Source of the DNA: RGIG995 sp045542115
GTDB taxonomy: Bacteria; Bacillota; Clostridia; Oscillospirales; UBA644
Assembly (NCBI GenBank): GCA_045542115.1
Contig: JAZQKK010000033.1
Coordinates: forward strand, 5,800-69,799
DNA: 64,000 nucleotides
Reading direction: 5' to 3'
The translations under genes were made by a program, and so were the position numbers. Under the pieces are notes generated by a model that saw only the letters and a program-made list of their open reading frames with translations, was not told the DNA's origin and ran no database searches. Each line of letters starts with the position of its first letter. Position 1 is the stretch's first letter. Positions 60,424-64,000 of the stretch are shown piece after piece.

Positions 60424-61587
60424 ATGGCAGAAAAACGCGATTTTTATGAGGTTTTAGGGGTTGAAAAATCCGCAAGTGCCGACGAATTAAAGAAGGCATA
60501 TCGCCAAATGGCGAAAAAATATCACCCAGACCTGAATCCGGGCAATAAAGAAGCTGAACAAAAATTCAAGGAAGTTAACGAAGCCTACGAAGTTTTATCC
60601 GACGCCGACAAGCGAGCAAAATACGACCAATTCGGTCACGCAGGCGTGGACCCGAATTTCGGAGCCGGAGGTCCGGGAGGATACGGTGGATATGGTGGAG
60701 CATACACCAACGTTGATTTGGGAGATATTTTCGGAGATGTCTTCGGAAACTTCTTCGGTGGCGGAACGTCCCGCCGTCGTTCCTCCGCAATTCCCGGAGA
60801 CGATGTAGACACGTCTTTGATTTTGACCTTTGAAGAAGCGGTATTCGGATGCAAAAAGTCCGTCACCATAACCCGAAAGGAAGACTGTTCCGAATGTAAC
60901 GGCACCGGTGCCGCAAAAGGTACCACGGCAGAAACCTGCCCCACCTGTCGCGGAACCGGCCGGGTACGCACGGTACAGCAGACGATGTTTGGCGCAATGC
61001 AGAGCGAACGGACCTGTACCAATTGCTACGGAACGGGTAAAATTATCAAAAACCCCTGCAAAAACTGTAACGGAACGGGCCAAGAGCGGAAACAACGTAC
61101 GATCACGGTGAACATTCCCGCCGGAATTGCAAGCGGACAGGTCATTACATTAAACGGACAGGGATGTGCCGGTATCAAAGGCGGCCCTGCCGGAGATTTG
61201 AATATTTCCATCAAAGTCAAACCGCACTCCATCTTTGAACGGAAAAATTTTGACCTGTTCTGCGATTTCCCCATCACTTTTCCCCAGGCAGCCCTGGGTT
61301 GCGAAATCGAAGTTCCTCTGCTGGACGGAACGAAGATTTCTCAGAAAATCGATGCCGGAACCCAGAGCGGAACGGTATTGAATCTAAAAGGAAAAGGTGT
61401 CCCCTATCTCAATTCCAAGGGAAAAGGGAATCTGTACGTTCGAATCGTTGTGGAAACACCAAAAAATCTGAACAGTAAACAGAAGGAATTATTAAAAGAA
61501 TTCGACGCCGTAGAAAACCGTAGAAGCTACGAAAAGAAAACCTCTTTTGCAGACAAAGTAAAACGCTTTCTCGGTACCGAAGATTGA
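60424..61587 (+). CDS. dnaJ: Co-chaperone DnaJ
   Basis: DnaJ stimulates DnaK and delivers substrates. The 387-residue protein has a J domain with HPD in KYHPDLNPG, a Gly-rich stretch (about residues 75-105), four zinc repeats (CSECNGTG, CPTCRGTG, CTNCYGTG, CKNCNGTG) and two C-terminal beta domains. I start it at 60424 (MAEKRDFYEVLG), as in other DnaJ proteins; the upstream in-frame ATG at 60397 has no ribosome-binding site. Confidence 0.98.
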   Translation: MAEKRDFYEVLGVEKSASADELKKAYRQMAKKYHPDLNPGNKEAEQKFKEVNEAYEVLSDADKRAKYDQFGHAGVDPNFGAGGPGGYGGYGGAYTNVDLGDIFGDVFGNFFGGGTSRRRSSAIPGDDVDTSLILTFEEAVFGCKKSVTITRKEDCSECNGTGAAKGTTAETCPTCRGTGRVRTVQQTMFGAMQSERTCTNCYGTGKIIKNPCKNCNGTGQERKQRTITVNIPAGIASGQVITLNGQGCAGIKGGPAGDLNISIKVKPHSIFERKNFDLFCDFPITFPQAALGCEIEVPLLDGTKISQKIDAGTQSGTVLNLKGKGVPYLNSKGKGNLYVRIVVETPKNLNSKQKELLKEFDAVENRRSYEKKTSFADKVKRFLGTED

Positions 61588-61591
61588 CAAA

Positions 61592-61630
61592 CCACCCCCC
61601 ACCTCAAACACGGTAGGGGGTTTCTTTTTT
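61592..61630 (+). terminator. Terminator of the heat-shock operon
   Basis: ACCCCCCACC and GGTAGGGGGT pair with one mismatch around an eight-base loop, followed by a long T-run. Confidence 0.85.
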
Positions 61631-61679
61631 TCTTTCAGTTAAGAAATCGAAATAAATTCTTTCAATTTCTTAAAAACAG

Positions 61680-61708
61680 TTGCATTTGGCTATAAAATGT
61701 GATATAAT
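61680..61708 (+). promoter_or_regulatory. Promoter of the 61756 gene
   Basis: TTGCAT, 17 bases, TATAAT, about 48 bases upstream of the start codon. Confidence 0.8.
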
Positions 61709-61755
61709 GAATAAAATAGGAACAATCTTGACAACTCCCGGAAAGGATGAACAAT

Positions 61756-64000
61756 ATGGATCCGAAGTTTCTTGAGGAATTGCAAAAATTAAAAGAACAA
61801 AAAGACGCTGACCTGAGCAAAATGCAGGATTTGGAGCAACTGAATATTCCGGATTTTGAAGACGTTGATTTGCCGGAAGATGATTTTGAATCGGAACCCG
61901 AAGAACTCTCGGGTGGTACGATAAAATTTGAAAAGGTTAATCCGGATGAGTCTTCCCCTGCTTCTACTCCCGGTGGACGCCGTGGTCGCAAGCCCGCAAA
62001 AACCGCAAAACCGGTAATTGACGAGGCGACCAGAAAAAGACGCGCTAAAATTCGAAACATTATTTTGATTTCTCTGGCATCTTCCCTGGCGTTTATTGCA
62101 ATTGTTCTGACCGCATTTTTCGGCATCCGAAATGCAAACCAGAAAGATTACACCTACAATTATTGGGGAATGGGCCTGGCTATTGACAACGGGGTCAACA
62201 GTTACACCTTCTTTGGAAATCTGGACACCATCACACAATACGGTATGATTGGCCAAATCGAAGCCGTTGCAGAATTTAAGTCCGGAAATTGTATCAAAGA
62301 AACCGCATATACCGCAGAAGGTGACATTGCATATTACTATGCTCACGAATACGTTGACGGAGTACGTTGCGGCTCTACCTACCACAAAGACGGTCAAATG
62401 GTAATTTCGGCAAAATACACGCCGGAATCCGACGGCAAAATCAAAGCGGAGCTTACTTACTGTTTAGAAGAAAACCGTCAGGAAATCGCCCTTTTGACCC
62501 TTTCCGAAGGTGGAAATTTGAGTTCCGTTGAACGCGAAACCCAAGAAGGTACTTTGTTGGAAAAGTACCTTGGGACATTAGTCACAGAAGCCATTCTCAC
62601 GGATGCCGAAGGAAATATACGTTACCGTAACGTATACGAATATAATGGGGCAAAGCAACTATTGACCCAGACACAGTACGATAAAAACAACAGTATCCAA
62701 AGTAGAACGGTAAATCAGTATAACGAAAAGAACCTTCTTACCAAAACGATTTATTACAACGGCGACGGGGACATTCTGAATTACGATACCTACAATTACG
62801 ATTTGAACAATAACCCCATCAAAGAGGTCCGGTACGCGGGAGACGGCAGCATTAAGAGTCAAATACTGAAAGTATACAATGACAAAAACCGCGTTATCAA
62901 GGAAACAAGTTTGCAGACCGACGGTTCTATCATCTATTGCTACGGGTACGATTACGATGAAAAGGGGTACGTAAGCAAGTCTATCGTATACAACACTCAG
63001 AACAGCACTGTTATCGACCAATATACGTTGCTGACCCGAAACGATGCAGGAAACATCATTGAAAGTAATACCCATAACAGTGAAAACATCCTCGTCGAAA
63101 AATCTCTCTACAACAACCGAGGATTTTTAACCGACCATTACGTATTCAACGATAGTGGAACCTTAACCTTAGAAGAGAAGTCCAAATACGATGAAAAGCA
63201 ACGGTTGATTGAAAAATCCGTAACTAATTTCTCTGCCAGCGGAGCAAAAGAGACTTATTTCAGCGAACAATACAACGAAAAAGGACTTGTTACGATTCGC
63301 ATCAATGAAGACGTAAAAAAGAAAATCTACGAACAATTCTTGTTTGATTATCACCAAGACGGTTGGAAGCTTCAAGAGACCCTCTTTGACCAATCGGGCA
63401 AAACCGTTTATGATCGTACGTTTAATGAGAAACAGCAAGTCGCATCAGAACGGCTCTTTGAAAACGGTCGGGAAACCACCTACAACGAGTATACCTACGA
63501 TAAGCAGGGCCACGTTTCCGTGAAGAAGACCTTAGACTCTCTCACAAACGTTCTGACCAATACGGCATACACCTACGATAACAACGGAAAATTAGCCGTT
63601 ACCTTGGACACCGACATCCTTGGAAATCCCATTGTAAAAAAGCAATATAATGAAAAAGAATGGGTAACGATGGAAACGCATTACGCAGCAAACGGTCAGA
63701 TTGCGGATTATTCCCGATTTGAACACGACGAAGAAGGTAGAGTCATCGTCGAAGAAAAGTACAGAGAAGATGGCAACCTTATCGGGAAGACCGTTTTCTA
63801 TTATCGCACCGACGGTGGATTCGATTACACGGTCTATGATGAATACGGGACGCCCATCGAAGATTCCAGAGGACCGGAATTCTTACCGGACCCCGAAATT
63901 CCCGAAACGGGAACCGGAGAAGAACCGGAAGAAATCCGCCCGGACGCCCCCTCGGGAGACACCGAAGGACTTCCCCAAGTCGGAGGCCAAGCGGTCTTAG
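61756..64000 (+). CDS. Membrane-anchored protein with YD/RHS-like repeats (3' end outside the window)
   Basis: The frame stays open from the ATG at 61756 (AAAGG nine bases upstream) to the window edge, 748 codons. Residues 1-90 are acidic and look disordered, then basic (GGRRGRKPAKTAKP). One membrane helix lies at about 95-120. The outside part has many units of about 20 residues of the form YDxxGxxxxxxxY (for example YEYNGAKQLLTQTQYDKNN and YDYDEKGYVSKSIVYN), like RHS/YD repeats. The end visible here is Pro/Glu/Gly-rich (PETGTGEEPEE). It may bind carbohydrate or form a surface stalk; I see no toxin domain. Confidence 0.78.
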   Translation, partial: MDPKFLEELQKLKEQKDADLSKMQDLEQLNIPDFEDVDLPEDDFESEPEELSGGTIKFEKVNPDESSPASTPGGRRGRKPAKTAKPVIDEATRKRRAKIRNIILISLASSLAFIAIVLTAFFGIRNANQKDYTYNYWGMGLAIDNGVNSYTFFGNLDTITQYGMIGQIEAVAEFKSGNCIKETAYTAEGDIAYYYAHEYVDGVRCGSTYHKDGQMVISAKYTPESDGKIKAELTYCLEENRQEIALLTLSEGGNLSSVERETQEGTLLEKYLGTLVTEAILTDAEGNIRYRNVYEYNGAKQLLTQTQYDKNNSIQSRTVNQYNEKNLLTKTIYYNGDGDILNYDTYNYDLNNNPIKEVRYAGDGSIKSQILKVYNDKNRVIKETSLQTDGSIIYCYGYDYDEKGYVSKSIVYNTQNSTVIDQYTLLTRNDAGNIIESNTHNSENILVEKSLYNNRGFLTDHYVFNDSGTLTLEEKSKYDEKQRLIEKSVTNFSASGAKETYFSEQYNEKGLVTIRINEDVKKKIYEQFLFDYHQDGWKLQETLFDQSGKTVYDRTFNEKQQVASERLFENGRETTYNEYTYDKQGHVSVKKTLDSLTNVLTNTAYTYDNNGKLAVTLDTDILGNPIVKKQYNEKEWVTMETHYAANGQIADYSRFEHDEEGRVIVEEKYREDGNLIGKTVFYYRTDGGFDYTVYDEYGTPIEDSRGPEFLPDPEIPETGTGEEPEEIRPDAPSGDTEGLPQVGGQAVL

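Noticed and set aside
1..64000. CRISPR array or rRNA operon
   Set aside because: No regularly spaced repeat set and no rRNA sequence was seen on reading through the window.

Overview
The window looks like a chromosome segment of an anaerobic, spore-forming Clostridia member (Firmicutes, possibly a gut Oscillospirales or Christensenellales-type lineage; the lineage is inferred). The support is a sigma-E/SpoIIGA pair, SpoVT, Spo0A-box motifs, an HrcA/CIRCE heat-shock operon, RNase Y, CdaA/CdaR, a glycyl radical enzyme system, and almost perfect sigma-A promoters with 17-base spacers. No rRNA, CRISPR array, transposase or integrase is visible.

Layout. 1-3045: two overlapping half-transporter ABC exporter genes on the minus strand, the first cut by the window edge. 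3275-6021: a DUF1846 gene and glyA. 6033-6134: a probable 33-residue membrane peptide. 6238-9387: a large cytoplasmic GH106-like glycosidase. 9434-14871: trmO, uvrA, uvrB on the minus strand. 14972-17248: a degenerate MocR-type regulator divergent from a P-loop ATPase gene. 17291-18971: a small membrane protein and an M20 peptidase.

19058-30116 is the accessory region and the main point of interest. Three copies of the 5' end of the sporulation gene spoVT lie at 19058, 23012 and 30078, and only the last leads into an intact gene. Between them are two cassettes with the same layout: an AraC-family regulator on the minus strand, a divergent operon on the plus strand, then a fresh spoVT promoter and 5' end. 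Cassette 1 (about 4.0 kb) carries a glycyl radical enzyme of unknown substrate and its activase. Cassette 2 (about 7.1 kb) carries a sugar-acid pathway: enolase-superfamily dehydratase, alpha/beta hydrolase, RraA-like protein, KDPG aldolase, KDG kinase, SDR and UlaG-like lactonase. I read this as serial insertion of catabolic cassettes at the 5' end of spoVT, each insertion rebuilding the gene. A second line of evidence is the tetramer CATG. By manual scan it occurs once in about 53 kb outside the region, never in cassette 1, and nine times in cassette 2, so cassette 2 looks recently acquired.

30085-33434: spoVT, a TIGR04076-type protein, a Spo0A-like protein with a degenerate receiver, and the spoIIGA-sigE operon with a long-spacer promoter overlapped by a Spo0A box. 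33579-38011: RNase Y, a coiled-coil membrane protein, a degenerate NodB-domain protein, an HD-domain protein, tRNA-Met and tRNA-Glu, and a zinc-ribbon membrane protein. 38066-40796: an oxidoreductase overlapped by an NfeD-like gene, then a DUF3343 and cysteine desulfurase pair. 40930-45914: the cdaA-cdaR operon with three further genes. 45990-48753: citrate synthase and glutamate dehydrogenase. 49031-56795: a tightly packed recA-recX-rimO-pgsA-cysE-cysS-recG run. 56838-61587: CIRCE-hrcA-grpE-dnaK-dnaJ. 61756 to the end: a membrane-anchored protein with an outside domain of repeated YD-like units, cut by the window edge. No stretch of more than 300 bases lacks a gene.
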